In this document: positions 46,149 to 56,489 of the stretch, one piece after another
Numbering within the stretch: the stretch's first letter is position 1
How the letters are laid out: every line of letters starts with the position of its first letter
Assembly (NCBI GenBank): GCA_036924285.1
Contig: JAYKYS010000001.1
Span: 45,135,501 to 45,199,500, forward strand
Length of the DNA: 64,000 bases
Direction of reading: 5' to 3'
Source: Asterella californica
Taxonomy: Eukaryota; Streptophyta; Marchantiopsida; Marchantiales; Aytoniaceae
Program-made: the position numbers and the translations under genes
The notes under the pieces: model-generated
What the model was told of the DNA's origin: nothing
What the model saw: only the letters and a program-made list of their open reading frames with translations
Database searches by the model: none

Positions 46149-46830
46149 TCAACACTGGAAGAACGAAATACTTGTGGGTGAGAGAATCTCCTCTTGTGAA
46201 GATTCAATTGGTGAAGTCTCTAGGAGTTGGATCTCCTGTGGTGACCAACGTTGTTGGATGCTTGGTGATGTCCTCCTGAGGTAAGGATGATACTGACTTA
46301 TATTTTCAGCTACCGGAGATTGATCACAATGATGACTTGTCGGTGACATTGGAGACCGAAGGATTTTCAGTGCAATAGGTAGATTGTTCTGATTCGGCTG
46401 TGAGCTGGATGAACTTACAGTCGGAGTTGGTGTTGGTGCGCCTCCTCCACCACCTCCTCCTCCTCCAGAACTGGACGGTGTGACGCAAGGTACAATTGGA
46501 CCAGTGATAGGAAGAATGAGAGGCGGCACGGAAGAGAGAGGGAGCATTGAGAAGGAGCTGAGCTCCCACTGAAACTAGAGTGGGAGCTAATGCGGAAGGT
46601 ACTAGGTGGTTGTTATAGAACTCAATGCTATTCTGGGAAAATTCTTCTGTTAGGATAGAATTATCAGAGAGAACAAGTGAGGGTACATGAAGGAAAAGAG
46701 ATTCGTCAAAGATGACATCTCGTGAAGTGAAAGCATGGCCGTCAGATTTACATTGTAGACGGTATGCTTTGCTGCGTGCACTATAACCTAGCAGGATGCA
46801 AGCATGAGAGTGATCGACTAACTTAGAGCG
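46149..46830 (-). pseudogene. Copia III integrase-RT linker
   Basis: A low-complexity region with a Gly run and PTPTPTVSSSSSQPNQNN, typical of the variable stretch between integrase and RT in copia polyproteins. The open frame 46547-46149 has 132 codons. Confidence 0.65.
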
Positions 46831-47745
46831 GAGATCAGTTGGGACTTAGGAATATGCAGTGCATCCAAAAACACGTAGGTGTGAGATATCAGACTTGCGG
46901 TTGTGCCACAACTCAAATGGTCTCAACTTAGGAGGAAGTACTTTTTGTCGGGCACCTATTCTAGATGTAGTTGGCACAGTTGATAGCTTCTCCCTAGTAA
47001 GGTTTTGGTAGGCCTGACTCATGCAGCATGACACGGATAGAATTAAGAAGAGTGCGGGTTTTCCGTTCAGCAACATCATTTTGTTGAGACATGTGTGGAA
47101 CAGTGAGTTGACGTTGGATGCCAAACTCAGTTCAGTATGTTCAAAATATGTGGATAGGTACTCACCATTGTTGTCTGGATGGAGTGTTTTCAGCTTATGA
47201 TCAGTTTGCCGTTCGGCAAAGACATGGAATTCTTTGAAAGCTTGAAACAATCGCTCTTGTAATGGAGTAGTCAAACAACGGTGTGACCAGAATAATCGTC
47301 AATGAAAGTTAAAAAATTATTCATAGCCAGAATATGTGCAGGGAAAAATACGACCACTTATGTCTCAAAGGGTTCTATTGCCCGGGTGGTTGCTGCACGT
47401 GGGAATTTGGTGCATGATTGCTTGCCGTGCTGACATGCTGGGCAGATTTGTTTTCTCACTTCTCGCAAGTTAAGACCAATGACGGAGTTCTCGCGTCGAA
47501 GTTGATCTAAACGTTGTGAGCTGATGTGACCTATACGACGATATCATAGTGTATCGTTATTGCTGACGACGGCTATGCATGCTACATGGTAGAGAGATGG
47601 AGGAACGGGAGCAGGTAAGGATGAGGAGTCTAGACACGTGTCGCCACGTAGAGCAATGAGTCCAATTATAAGACCCGGCCCGTTGTTCGAGGAAGAGAAA
47701 AGAGTGCCCTCAAGAGAGGACCTGGTCCGCCGTTTGTGAGAGCGT
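46831..47745 (-). pseudogene. Copia III GAG-pre-integrase and integrase
   Basis: GAG-pre-integrase motifs YRRIGHISSQRLDQL and CPACQHGKQS lie at about 47390-47550. Integrase follows with LHPDNNGEY (second Asp), a shifted VAERKTRTLL block (Glu), LRPFELWHNRKSDISHLRVF and FGCTAY at about 46850. The first-Asp region is in a different frame. Coding-like sequence of this element continues up to 47745, where it meets a foreign LTR. Confidence 0.85.
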
Positions 47746-49216
47746 TGTCGTGTCGTGGATCGGCTCCTATCTGAAATTCAGACTTCGATGCTTGTCGCTC
47801 CAAAGACACTCATGAGAAAGACAAGCTAGGCTTTAGCTTACGGGCTTTTGGCTTCATCTCGGATCTCCATTTTCATCGCATAGATGGGTAGAGCTCCTTG
47901 TCAGCTTTCCATAAGCACTTCATCTACTTCGTTTGGACGCCTAGTGGAGAAGTTACAAGACTCGAAAGATGGAGAAAACAAGCTAGGCCCCAGCTTACGG
48001 GTTTTTGGCGCAACTTCGGATCTTCACTTTCATCACATAGATGGGTAGAGCTCGCTGTCAGCTTTCCATGGGCATCTTGTTTATTTTGTTTGGACATCCA
48101 GAGAAGAAGTTATGCGATTCGAAAGAAAGTAAAATCAAGCTAGGCCCCTAATTACTTGCTGATTGGGTATTTAGGGCTTCAGGCGTTATATCAAAGACGC
48201 AAGGGGCCTGCTTCTTATTATTCAGGAGAGAACTGTACATACAGAGACTGTTGCAAGGGCGCTGCTTAAGGGGTTTGCTTGTTTCTGCGATATGTCGGTG
48301 GACGTTTTGGAGAATTGGGAAGTCCAATACACGCGCGCAAGGTGTCATCGGGTTCAGATCTGTGCAGGCTACGCACAGGTTAAGACGGTTCTTGAAGAGA
48401 TAGATCGGGGGTTGTGTTCTGGGAGAAATTGAGACGCAGGAAGAGATTTGAAGTTTTCAGTTATCTGTGAAGGAGAGTTGGACCGTTCGGGCCGTTCCGG
48501 AGTCCAAACTTGCTGTCCTTGGATCCAACGGGATCAGAACACCGAGTTCTACAGGAAATTGAAGACGATACCAGTTTTCATCGAGCGGTTTGAAAGTTCT
48601 GAGTGAAATTGGCTCGCAGGGAAGCGCTTACATCAGATTTTCGTTCACCTGCGATCTGAGGTTGGGCTGTTCTTCGCGATTAGTGAGCCAAGCTCTTCGT
48701 TCTTGGTGCCTACGCGATCAGGGAGTCTTCATCTATTCATAGGAGAAGACCGTGTGCGGATTGGATTGTTGGTTTGGGTGTGGTGAGCAAGTTTGTACCG
48801 TAGGGAGCTGATTTACGTCAGTTTTTTACAACCTGCGACCAAATTTCTCGAGTGGTTTTGCAAGGGGAACTCCAAACGGCTTGTTTGGAGTCTTGTTGGG
48901 TTCATGATAGCTAGATCTACCTACCAGAGAAGACAGATATCAGTTTGGACGATCCGTTTGTGCGGTGTGAGCGGTTTTAAGCCGCAGGGAGGAGTTTTTG
49001 GAAGTTCGGTCACCTACGACCGAAAATCAGCGATATCTCGACTATCGGGAGTCGGATCTGAAGGTTTCTTGAGCCAAAGGAGTCAGGGAAGGAGACCCTA
49101 TCAACATTTGAAGATCGTTTGGAGAAAAGAGAAAGTTCTCAGATAGGTCTTTTTTGGTTCCTTCGTTACGGATTTCGTCTTTTGAGTTCGTTAGAGTTCT
49201 GGTTGGTTGTATACAG
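47746..49216 (+). repeat. 5' LTR of the gag-only element (matching part)
   Basis: About 95% or better match to 51686-53158 by eye. It contains an internal ~149-bp repeat (GACAAGCTAGGC.. at about 47820 and 47968). The match ends near GTTGGTTGTRTAC/CTTGTGGTA. Confidence 0.85.
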
Positions 49217-49450
49217 CTTGTGGTACGGTGGTGAACTCGACGTGAAGGTCTGGGGTGGAGATTTCTTCTGTGTGTGAACTGGGCAAAAGAGATCAGCAAT
49301 CATGAATGATGATGAAGATGGGTCTGGTTGTTCGAGTGGATGCTGTGGACCTGGGATGATGGATTTGTAGACGGTTGGGATCATGGGAGGATGGGACGAG
49401 CCATGACTGTGGACGGGATGGACGGATCAGAGGGTATACTAGGGATGTAG
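49217..49450 (+). other. Leader of the gag-only element
   Basis: Between the LTR match and the gag start. No good primer-binding site beyond a TGGTA at 49221 is visible, which would be expected if part of the 5' LTR and the primer site were deleted. Confidence 0.4.
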
Positions 49451-50989
49451 TTGGATGCAGCAACTGCACGATTGTTTCAAGCCTTCACTTTGTTTATGCG
49501 ACAAGAGCAAGAGAACCAACAAAAGGAGGCTTTGGGGAAGAAGGCGCTTGGAAGGGTGATCGACAAGCTCGATCTGTTTGATGGGGAAGACATCTCAAAG
49601 TACTTGAGATGTTATAAGACGGAGATGGATTTGGATCAGGTATCGGAGAAGGAGATGATCGAGACGTTCGAACTCGCTGCGGTGCCTGAGATAAGGGAGC
49701 ATGTGAAGGGTCTAACAAAGCATTTTGGGAGGAACTGGGATGCATTTTCACATGCGCTGATGGAGGAGTATTTCTTGGAAAACTCAGATCGAGTAACCAA
49801 GAAATCGTTTTTGGAATGGGTCAACCGATCTAGCAAGGATTTACAGCCTACAGAGGTGTTAAAGGAGTTTGAGCGACAATTCTCTCAACTACCTCGGGTG
49901 GACAAGCTAACCTTGGAGAGTTACAAGATGGAGTTGTTTCTTCAAGGTGCAGATGAACCATGGCAAGAGCAGTTGGAGCTACTTTTGGAGGATGGATTGG
50001 AAGAAGAAGGGTTGACAAAGAATTGGGAGGATGTGCATGAAGCGGTTGAGCTTCTTGTCCGGAGACAGACAAGGGAAAGGGTTACAAGGTTGACACATGT
50101 ATCACTGACTACCACACCAGTTCGGGTAGTATCTGAGGTTCAATCTCCAGTTGTGGTTGTAGAGGAGAAGGATCCAACCATCGAGGACCTACAGCAAAAG
50201 ATGCAAGATCTACAAGCTAAGGTTACTAGGTTGGAAGATAAAGAATCATCGATTGAGATGGTGCTTGTACCCAAACCAGCTTGGGTACATCAGTGCGTGT
50301 GGTGTGATGGTACTGACCATCAACAGGACGATTGTATCGACTTTGCAGAGTCTTTGCAATGTGGGGTTATTTCTAGGGAGGATGGAAAGGTAGCATTCAC
50401 AAGTACGGGTACTCTCCTTCAAGCCAACGTTGGTAAAGGAGGGATGAAGAAGTTTGTGGATGACTATCTTGCGACACATGCAGTTGTAGCTACCGAAGCT
50501 ACAAGTTATGGTGCTAGGATGGAGGAGATTGAGCATGATCTCCATAGAGATGGTTTGGATGAGCACGAGGATCTAAACGAGCTCAGGTTGGATATTGCAT
50601 CCATGATGCAGAACGAGAAGAAAAGACAAGAAGAGACATCTTCAGGGAAGCAAGCTGGAGAGAATAAGGTTCAACAGGAAACTATTTTTCCTGATCAGGC
50701 AATGGAGGGCGATCCTTCACAACCGGAAGAGATGGTTGAGGTGCAGATAGCGGACATGGTTGATCTGGTTGCAAACATACAACAACCAGATATTGATGCA
50801 CTGATGGATGTGAAGGGAAGTTGGGAGGAGTGCATTCAAGATGCAAAGGTTGGGTTCATTTCACGAGAGGTCTTGGATGCGACTACAAGAGAAGTCCATG
50901 ATGTCACCATTGGCATCATCAAGGACGAGCGACCTGCTGAGGGTGAACGAGAGTGGACGGATGTTCTCGAGGCTACGGGTGTAGGATGA
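49451..50989 (+). CDS. Gag-like protein of the nested element (512 aa)
   Basis: An intact 512-codon frame from ATG 49451 to TGA at 50987-50989, the longest ORF in the window. Residues about 1-200 form a helical, charged gag-type region (VIDKLDLFDGEDISKYLRCY, WDAFSHALMEEYFLEN). A coiled coil follows (IEDLQQKMQDLQAKVTRLED), then a CCHC zinc knuckle CVWCDGTDHQQDDC with spacing C-x2-C-x4-H-x4-C at about residue 282. The rest is acidic and low in hydrophobics. No protease or other pol motif follows in any frame. Structural gag packages element RNA in the cytoplasm; an intact frame here in a region of dead elements suggests that it was under recent selection or is young. Confidence 0.85.
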   Translation: MDAATARLFQAFTLFMRQEQENQQKEALGKKALGRVIDKLDLFDGEDISKYLRCYKTEMDLDQVSEKEMIETFELAAVPEIREHVKGLTKHFGRNWDAFSHALMEEYFLENSDRVTKKSFLEWVNRSSKDLQPTEVLKEFERQFSQLPRVDKLTLESYKMELFLQGADEPWQEQLELLLEDGLEEEGLTKNWEDVHEAVELLVRRQTRERVTRLTHVSLTTTPVRVVSEVQSPVVVVEEKDPTIEDLQQKMQDLQAKVTRLEDKESSIEMVLVPKPAWVHQCVWCDGTDHQQDDCIDFAESLQCGVISREDGKVAFTSTGTLLQANVGKGGMKKFVDDYLATHAVVATEATSYGARMEEIEHDLHRDGLDEHEDLNELRLDIASMMQNEKKRQEETSSGKQAGENKVQQETIFPDQAMEGDPSQPEEMVEVQIADMVDLVANIQQPDIDALMDVKGSWEECIQDAKVGFISREVLDATTREVHDVTIGIIKDERPAEGEREWTDVLEATGVG

Positions 50990-51668
50990 TGGGTAAGGAT
51001 GGCTTACATGGGAGAAGCCATTGCTGAAGGTGATTTGTGTTGGGAGGATGATGCTTGAAGGATTGTAAATATTTTCAGGAAGGTTGAGAGGATGAGGCTT
51101 GGGAAGTTGTAAAGATTTCAGAAGAAGAGATCAGGGAGGATGATGGTTAAGGATGATATCGTTGTACAGCGAGATAAGGATGGTTGCGGTTGAGGATTTT
51201 GGTTGCAGTGGTGTGGTTCTTTTTTTTCCAGAAAACAAAACAAAAGAGTTGGATAGGTACGATGACATGTACCGACTTGAGGTTGAGAGTTACAGTCAAG
51301 ATATGTGATGATGATTGCGTTGACTGATGATGTCTACTACGACACTTGGGTCACAAACCTCGACGATGAGGTTCTACAAGACGGATAGAAGACATTTTTA
51401 TGGTATGATGGGTTATTCTTCCTATGTCTTCGCATATTGAAAATGTGTAGATTTAGAGAGGATGATTGGATGGGAGGTTCGAGGAGAAGGTCGATGAGCA
51501 TGGATCTAGGGAGGATCATGGCAGGGCAGCAACTTCAAGATAACGATCGAGTTGCGGACTTGAGGATGAGGTTGGTTGAGATGGGAGGGAGGATAACAAG
51601 ATGGGAATGAGTGTGCGTGCCGGTCCACTCCTTAGTTGGTATCTCTGGTGCATACCGGAGGATGCACA
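50990..51668 (+). other. Non-coding interior of the gag-only element
   Basis: G/A-rich sequence (GGAGGATGA-like words throughout) with no frame over about 60 codons. This is where pol would lie in an autonomous gypsy element; nothing of it is recognisable. Confidence 0.6.
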
Positions 51669-51685
51669 GGTTTGGAGGGGGTGGA
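51669..51685 (+). promoter_or_regulatory. Polypurine tract of the gag-only element
   Basis: GGTTTGGAGGGGGTGGA directly before TGTCGTG of the 3' LTR. It is identical to the gypsy II tract at 18915-18931, and the similarity continues upstream (CCGGAGGATG). Confidence 0.9.
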
Positions 51686-54342
51686 TGTCGTGTCATGGAT
51701 CGGCTCCTATCTGAAATTCAGACTTCGATGCTTGTCGCTCCAAAGACACTCATGAGAAAGACAAGCTAGGCCTTAGCTTACGGGCTTTTGGCTTCATCTC
51801 GGATCTCCATTTTCATCGCATAGATGGGTAGAGCTCCTTGTCAGCTTTCCATAAGCACTTCATCTACTTCGTTTGGACGCCTAGTGGAGAAGTTACAAGA
51901 CTCGAAAGATGGAGAAAACAAGCTAGGCCCCAGCTTACGAGTTTTTGGCGCAACTTCGGATCTTCACTTTCATCACATAGATGGGTAGAGCTCGCTGTCA
52001 GCTTTCCATGGGCATCTTGTTTACTTCGTGTGGACATCCAGAGAAGAAGTTATGCGATTCGAAAGAAGGTAAAATCAAGATAGGCCCCTAGTTACTTGCT
52101 GACTGGGTATTTAAGGCTTCAGGCGTTATATCAAAGACGCAAGGGGCCTGCTTCTTATTATTCAGGAGAGAACTGTACGTACAGAGACTGTTGCAAGGGG
52201 GCTGCTTAAGGGATTTGCTTGTTTCTGCGATCTGTCGTGGACGTTTTGGAGAATTGGGAAGTCCAATACACGCGCGCAAGGTGTCATCGGGTTCAGATCT
52301 GTGCAGGCTACGCACAGGTTAAGACGGTTCTTGAAGAGATAGATCGGGGGTTGTGTTCTGGGAGAAATTGAGACGCAGGAAGTAGATTTGGAGTTTTCAG
52401 TTATCTGTGAAGGAGAGTTGGACCGTTCGGGCCGTTCCGGAGTCCAAACTTGCTGTCCTTGGATCCAACGGGATCAGAACACCGAGTTCTACAGGAAATT
52501 GAAGACGATACCAGTTTTCATCGGGCGGTTTGAAAGTTCTGAGTGAAATTGGCTCGCCGGGAAGCGCTTACATCAGATTTTTGTTCACCTGCGATCTGAG
52601 GTTGGGCTGTTCTTCGCGATTAGTGAGCCAAGCTCTTCGTTCTTGGTGCCTACGCGATCAAGGAGTCTTCATCTATTCATAGGAAAAGACCGTGTGCGGA
52701 TTGGATTGTTGGTTTGGGTGTGGTGAGCAAGTTTGTGCCGCAGGGAGCTGATTTACGTCAGTTTTTTACAACATGCGACCAAATTTCTCGAGTGGTTTTG
52801 CAAAGAGAACTCCAAACGGCTTGTTTGGAGTCTTGTTGGGTTCAGGGTAGCTAGATCTACCTACCAGAGAAGACAGATATCAGTTTGGACGATCCGTTTG
52901 TGCGGTGTGAGCGGTTTTAAGCCGCAGGGAGGAGTTTTTGGAGGTTCGGTCACCTGCGACCGAAAATCGGCGATATCTCGACTATCGAGAGTCGGATCTG
53001 AAGGTTTCTTGAGCCAAAGGAGTCAGGGAAGGAGACCCTGTCAACATTTGAAGATCGTTTGGAGAAAGGAGAAAGTTCTCAGATAGGTCTTTTTCGGTTC
53101 CTTTGCTACGGATTTCGTCTTTTTGAGTTCGTTAGGGACTTAATTGGTTGTGTACGGCTTGTGGTAGCTAGCTTTAGCCAAGAGCTAGTGCGTGGATGTG
53201 GTTTGGACTTGGGTTTGGATCGCGTGATATTGTTGTGGCTCTGTTTGTTAGCAAAGAGAAGTTTCTCTTGCTTTGAGCTACGCTTCGGCGATTTCGGGCT
53301 AGGGTTGCGATTCAGGGGTTTGTTTTAGGGCTTCTGAAGTAGGTTACGGACCGCTCTGGTCTGTTCCTCAGTTTTGTGTTGTTAGGAGAAAGAGACGACA
53401 GTGTACATACATTTGGAGTGGTATATATTACGCGTTCGTTTTCGTGGTTGTTCTTCTCTGTCTTGTCTCTGTTTCAGCACACAACATCTCCACAGCCAGG
53501 AACCTCGCGTTTTCCTGGACATCCTTCACGCAATATCCGACACGATAGCGTGATCCGCTCAGGTGGCAGGCTGGGAAGGACCTTCCGCGGGGAGCACCTG
53601 TCCATCTTTTGTGGAGCCGCGCCTCTGCATATGGACACGTTCTACGGAGGTGGCAGGCGGTCCAGTGCCCTTTGAGACTACGACCCCTTGTGGAGGTTCG
53701 TGTCTTCCTGGGGACTTGACGGCTCATGGAGGTAATAGCCCTATGTATGACTTGGCCGCACGTGGGGATAATTATCCCAACGCCTCGTAGTCTGGTAAGT
53801 GTCCTTCGGAGAACGTGACCTCGCGTGAGAGGACGTGCTCCTGAGGAACTCCTCTGCGTGTGCAGTGTAGTGCCATTCGAGGGACGTGACCCCGCGTGAG
53901 GGTCCGTGCCCCTCGAAGGTCCTTGGTCCCAAGAAGACCTCGATTCGCCATCGAGGACCTCCCCGCACCTTGGAGCCCTTGACTCGCATCCGCACGAGTC
54001 AAGGGTCGCGTCCGCACGAGTCAAGGAGTGCGTGTGCCCTCCCGCGAGGTGGGAGGGCACACGCATCAGCTGTCTAACGTTCATCCAAACGGTTGTAGGT
54101 CAAGAGGTTCGTGAGGAATTTCCAAAATTTCATGTTCGAAGGAGGGGAGATTGCAGAGGTCGTGGATTTTGCTCTCATTGTACATTTTTGCTTCGTGGAG
54201 ACTGCGGGATTATGTTGAATTCACAGGGAGCCTAGGTAAGAGTGCTTGGCTGGTGAGTGGGTAATTGCATGATTGGGAGGATAAATGCCGTGTTTTCTAG
54301 ATCTGACGCGCATGCGTGGTCTTGGACTGTGACAAGGTGACA
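51686..54342 (+). repeat. 3' LTR of the gag-only element (full extent inferred)
   Basis: 51686-53158 matches the 5' copy. The remaining 1.2 kb to about 54342 has no counterpart after the 5' copy. Because copia III sequence resumes at about 54343 and a TATA-like TATATATTA lies at 53422, I infer that the LTR is about 2.66 kb and that the 5' copy lost its second half. Alternatively the LTR ends near 53158 and 53159-54342 is a separate insertion. Confidence 0.55.
53640..54065. repeat. GC-rich degenerate repeat cluster with hairpins
   Basis: Clearly GC-richer than its surroundings, with repeated words such as CGTGACCYCGCGTGAG (53813 and 53885) and CCGCACGAGTCAAG (53990 and 54012). 54030-54064 is a perfect hairpin: GCGTGTGCCCTCCC, 7-base loop, GGGAGGGCACACGC. 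If this is LTR, it lies downstream of the TATA-like site and would be in transcribed R/U5. Confidence 0.7.
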
Positions 54343-54392
54343 GAGTGTCATGTCACGCGTGACAATGTGCAAGAGTGTTGTTTGCTCAGTGG

Positions 54393-54851
54393 CTAACACG
54401 AATTCCCAAGCAAATATAAATCATTTGATAGTGGGCATGAGCATAGACTTCGAGAGTACTTATCTTCAAGATAACATATGTCATTTCCGATTAAGCACCA
54501 ACCTCCCTTGGAGTCGAATTGACGTGTCGAGAAGAGGTTTTTGTGCAATGTGGACACATGCAGCACGTCACGGATCAGTACATGTTCGTCATTCAGCAGC
54601 TTGATTTCAACAGTCCCAGTGCTTTCGATGTATACTGTAGTGCTATCTCTCAATAAAATTTTATCATTTTGACGACACTCTTTTGAGTATGGAGTGTATG
54701 TAACAAATTGACGTCGGTCATGGACCATGTGATGTGTTGCATCAGTATCCACGTACCACATGTTGTCCACTTGTGATAATGCGCTTAAGCTAGTGGATTT
54801 AATTGTCATGAGGACCCTACGTGCGTTGTTTTGTTGGTTGTTGTTGTGCAA
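54393..54851 (-). pseudogene. Copia III protease
   Basis: 152 open codons with NMWYVDTDATHHMVHDRRQF, the copia protease active-site region. The usual D-S-G-A is D-T-D-A here, so it is probably inactive. Then follow VEIKLLNDEHVLIRDVLHV and LHKNLFSTRQF, the standard second half. The frame ends near the nested insertion. Confidence 0.87.
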
Positions 54852-54852
54852 T

Positions 54853-55835
54853 TTATGACGGTTTCTTTGATTTTATCCTCGGTCTTGTTCTCTTTACCGA
54901 TGTGCTGCTGTTGATTACTGTTGCTTGTTCGGTTGAGGCACTTGTTAAAAAGGTGCCGCAATCAAAGCATTTGGCGCTATCTACTTGGAGCTGACGACGA
55001 GGTTGACTCCAACCGCCTTGGTTGCTGCTTCGTCCTCGTCCTTGCTGTCGACGTCTAGCGAACAACGCGGTGGAAGGTTCGACATACATCTTCTGAGACA
55101 TGAGCTCCTCTTCGATTAAAGAAGAAGATCAGATCTTGTAGAGAAAGGTTCGGGTTCGTGCGCATTGCATGCATGAAGGTTTGATAGTTGGGTGGCATGC
55201 TGCTCATCAGTGTGAGGATTTGCTCCTGTGCATCTACTATAACATCAGCAGATGCAAGTTGCTGCACGAGGGCCTTAAAGTTGTTGATGTGCGTCATCAT
55301 TGAATCGTTTGGCTTCATTCTGAGAAGCCTGAACTTTTTTCTTAGGTGCATGCGGGTGACATGATCTTGACCAGCAAAGTTTGCGGTCCGAGTTGTCCAT
55401 GCGTCATTTGCTGTTGTGCAAGCGAGTATGTGATCGGCGACTGAATTTGCACAGCACTCGTTGATTGCAGTTAAGGCATTTTTGTTCTTCTTGTCCCATT
55501 CTGCAATGCTGCCCGGTCCAGTAGCTGGTGTCGCTGTTCCGTCGAGACTTGTTGCTCCATGTCATGGGTTTGTGTCATCCACCACGTCGAGTATCTTTTC
55601 CGAATCGAATCGAAGGGTTATTTTATGCTTCCAAAAGATGAAAAAAGTGCCATCGGATACCACCAATCCTTTCGTGTTGAATGATGCAGTCTTGATCACG
55701 AGAACTAAACTGGTTTGTGCGGAGAGCGTCCTCCACGCAACGATCAAGGCGTCCCTTGATCAGCTCTGTTTCTAAGACTTAGAGAGAACTTATGTTATCT
55801 TAATAGATCATCTAACAACACGGGCTCTGATACCA
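54853..55835 (-). pseudogene. Copia III gag and primer-site region
   Basis: Frames downstream of the primer site (TGGTATCAGAGC, minus strand, 55824-55835) give a copia gag: ASFNTKGLVVSDGTFFIFW, AEWDKKNKNALTAINECC, MHLRKKFRLLRMKPNDSMMT, INNFKALVQQLASADV and a partly broken zinc knuckle near KCFDCGTF. Stops at about 55560 and frameshifts near 55090 and 54930 break it. Confidence 0.85.
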
Positions 55836-56080
55836 TGTAGAAGACTAAGGTAACTTACTCTAAGACACTTAACTGGAAGGCATACACAGAATGTGTGAGA
55901 GAGAGAACGAGAGAGAGCTGAATACTCCAAGCCAAAGGCAACGTCTGATAATTGAATAATAATGATGAGAGGACCAAGTGGGTCCTCTTGATATACAAAG
56001 AGAATCAGTAAAGAGTCGAGGAGTGTCTTCCTCTTGTGTCCCTTCGCAATATCCAGTTTAGGATAGTTACTGTTCACACA
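55836..56080 (-). repeat. Copia III 5' LTR
   Basis: TGTAGAAGACTAAGG to TTCACACA, 245 bp, matching 44338-44569. Confidence 0.9.
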
Positions 56081-56206
56081 ATTATCATATAGGATTATGG
56101 GGTGTCAAAGTTAGAGAAAAAATATTCTATCCGTCCGAGTGAGAAAAGATTGAGATTTACAATCGGTTAACTTTGTTTAGAAAAGTGATTCTTTGAGGGT
56201 CATTAC

Positions 56207-56482
56207 CGAAGATCGGTGTCAAGTGGTTTAGCTTATAGTCCTCTAAGAGGAAGGTAGTGGGTTCAATCTCTTACGAGTACGATTGGAGGTGCATGCGCTG
56301 CAAAATGTTAATGAAGTTTCTGATCCGAGTCCTGTTGTGATAGACTTACATGGACAGTCCCATGGTCCACTAAGACCTCAAGGGACAAATAATAACATTT
56401 ATCATGTACAATTTATTGTGAGATGACAGTCTGGTAAGAGCGACCTTCAAAGACCTTACCTCTCTTTTTTTGAAACCTATAA
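56207..56482 (+). mobile_element. Probable tRNA-derived SINE
   Basis: TCATTAC flanks both sides (56200-56206 and 56483-56489). The 5' part resembles a tRNA promoter: an A-box-like TGGTTTAGCTTATAG at 56224 and a B-box-like GGTTCAATCTC at 56260, spaced 36 bases, normal for RNA polymerase III. The 3' end has a T run (56465-56471) and no coding potential. All this fits a plant SINE of about 275 bp. Confidence 0.55.
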
Positions 56483-56489
56483 TCATTAC

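Larger units (their letters stand above)
47746..54342 (+). mobile_element. Non-autonomous gypsy-type element with gag only
   Basis: A plus-strand LTR element nested in copia III. The left LTR copy starts TGTCGTGTCGTGG at 47746 and is shared with the right copy for about 1.47 kb. An internal region of about 2.5 kb holds a long gag frame and no protease, RT, integrase or RNase H. The right LTR starts at 51686 right after a polypurine tract. The insertion appears to end near 54342, because copia III coding resumes just beyond. GAGCGT (47740-47745) and GAGTGT (54343-54348) may be a target duplication with one C-to-T change. Confidence 0.75.
44338..56080 (-). mobile_element. Copia element III, old, split by a nested insertion
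   Basis: A minus-strand copia element with LTRs at 44338-44569 and 55836-56080, primer site at 55824-55835, gag and protease (55.75-54.4 kb), GAG-pre-integrase and integrase (47.75-46.8 kb) and RT (46.0-44.6 kb). RNase H and the polypurine tract are missing: RT runs almost into the LTR. About 6.6 kb of foreign LTR-element DNA (47746 to about 54342) separates protease from GAG-pre-integrase. Frames are broken throughout. The flanks (GATAC and ATTAT) do not show a target duplication. Confidence 0.9.

Noticed and set aside
47898..48143. ORF repeated almost identically at 51838-52083
   Set aside because: Both lie in the two LTR copies of the gag-only element; the repetition reflects the LTR, not a gene.
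48793..49146. 117-codon frame repeated at 52733-53086
   Set aside because: Same reason: LTR sequence present twice, no recognisable protein.
53428..54084. 218-codon minus-strand Arg-rich frame and overlapping frames
   Set aside because: GC-rich repetitive DNA is open in several frames on both strands; no domain, and it lies in inferred LTR sequence.
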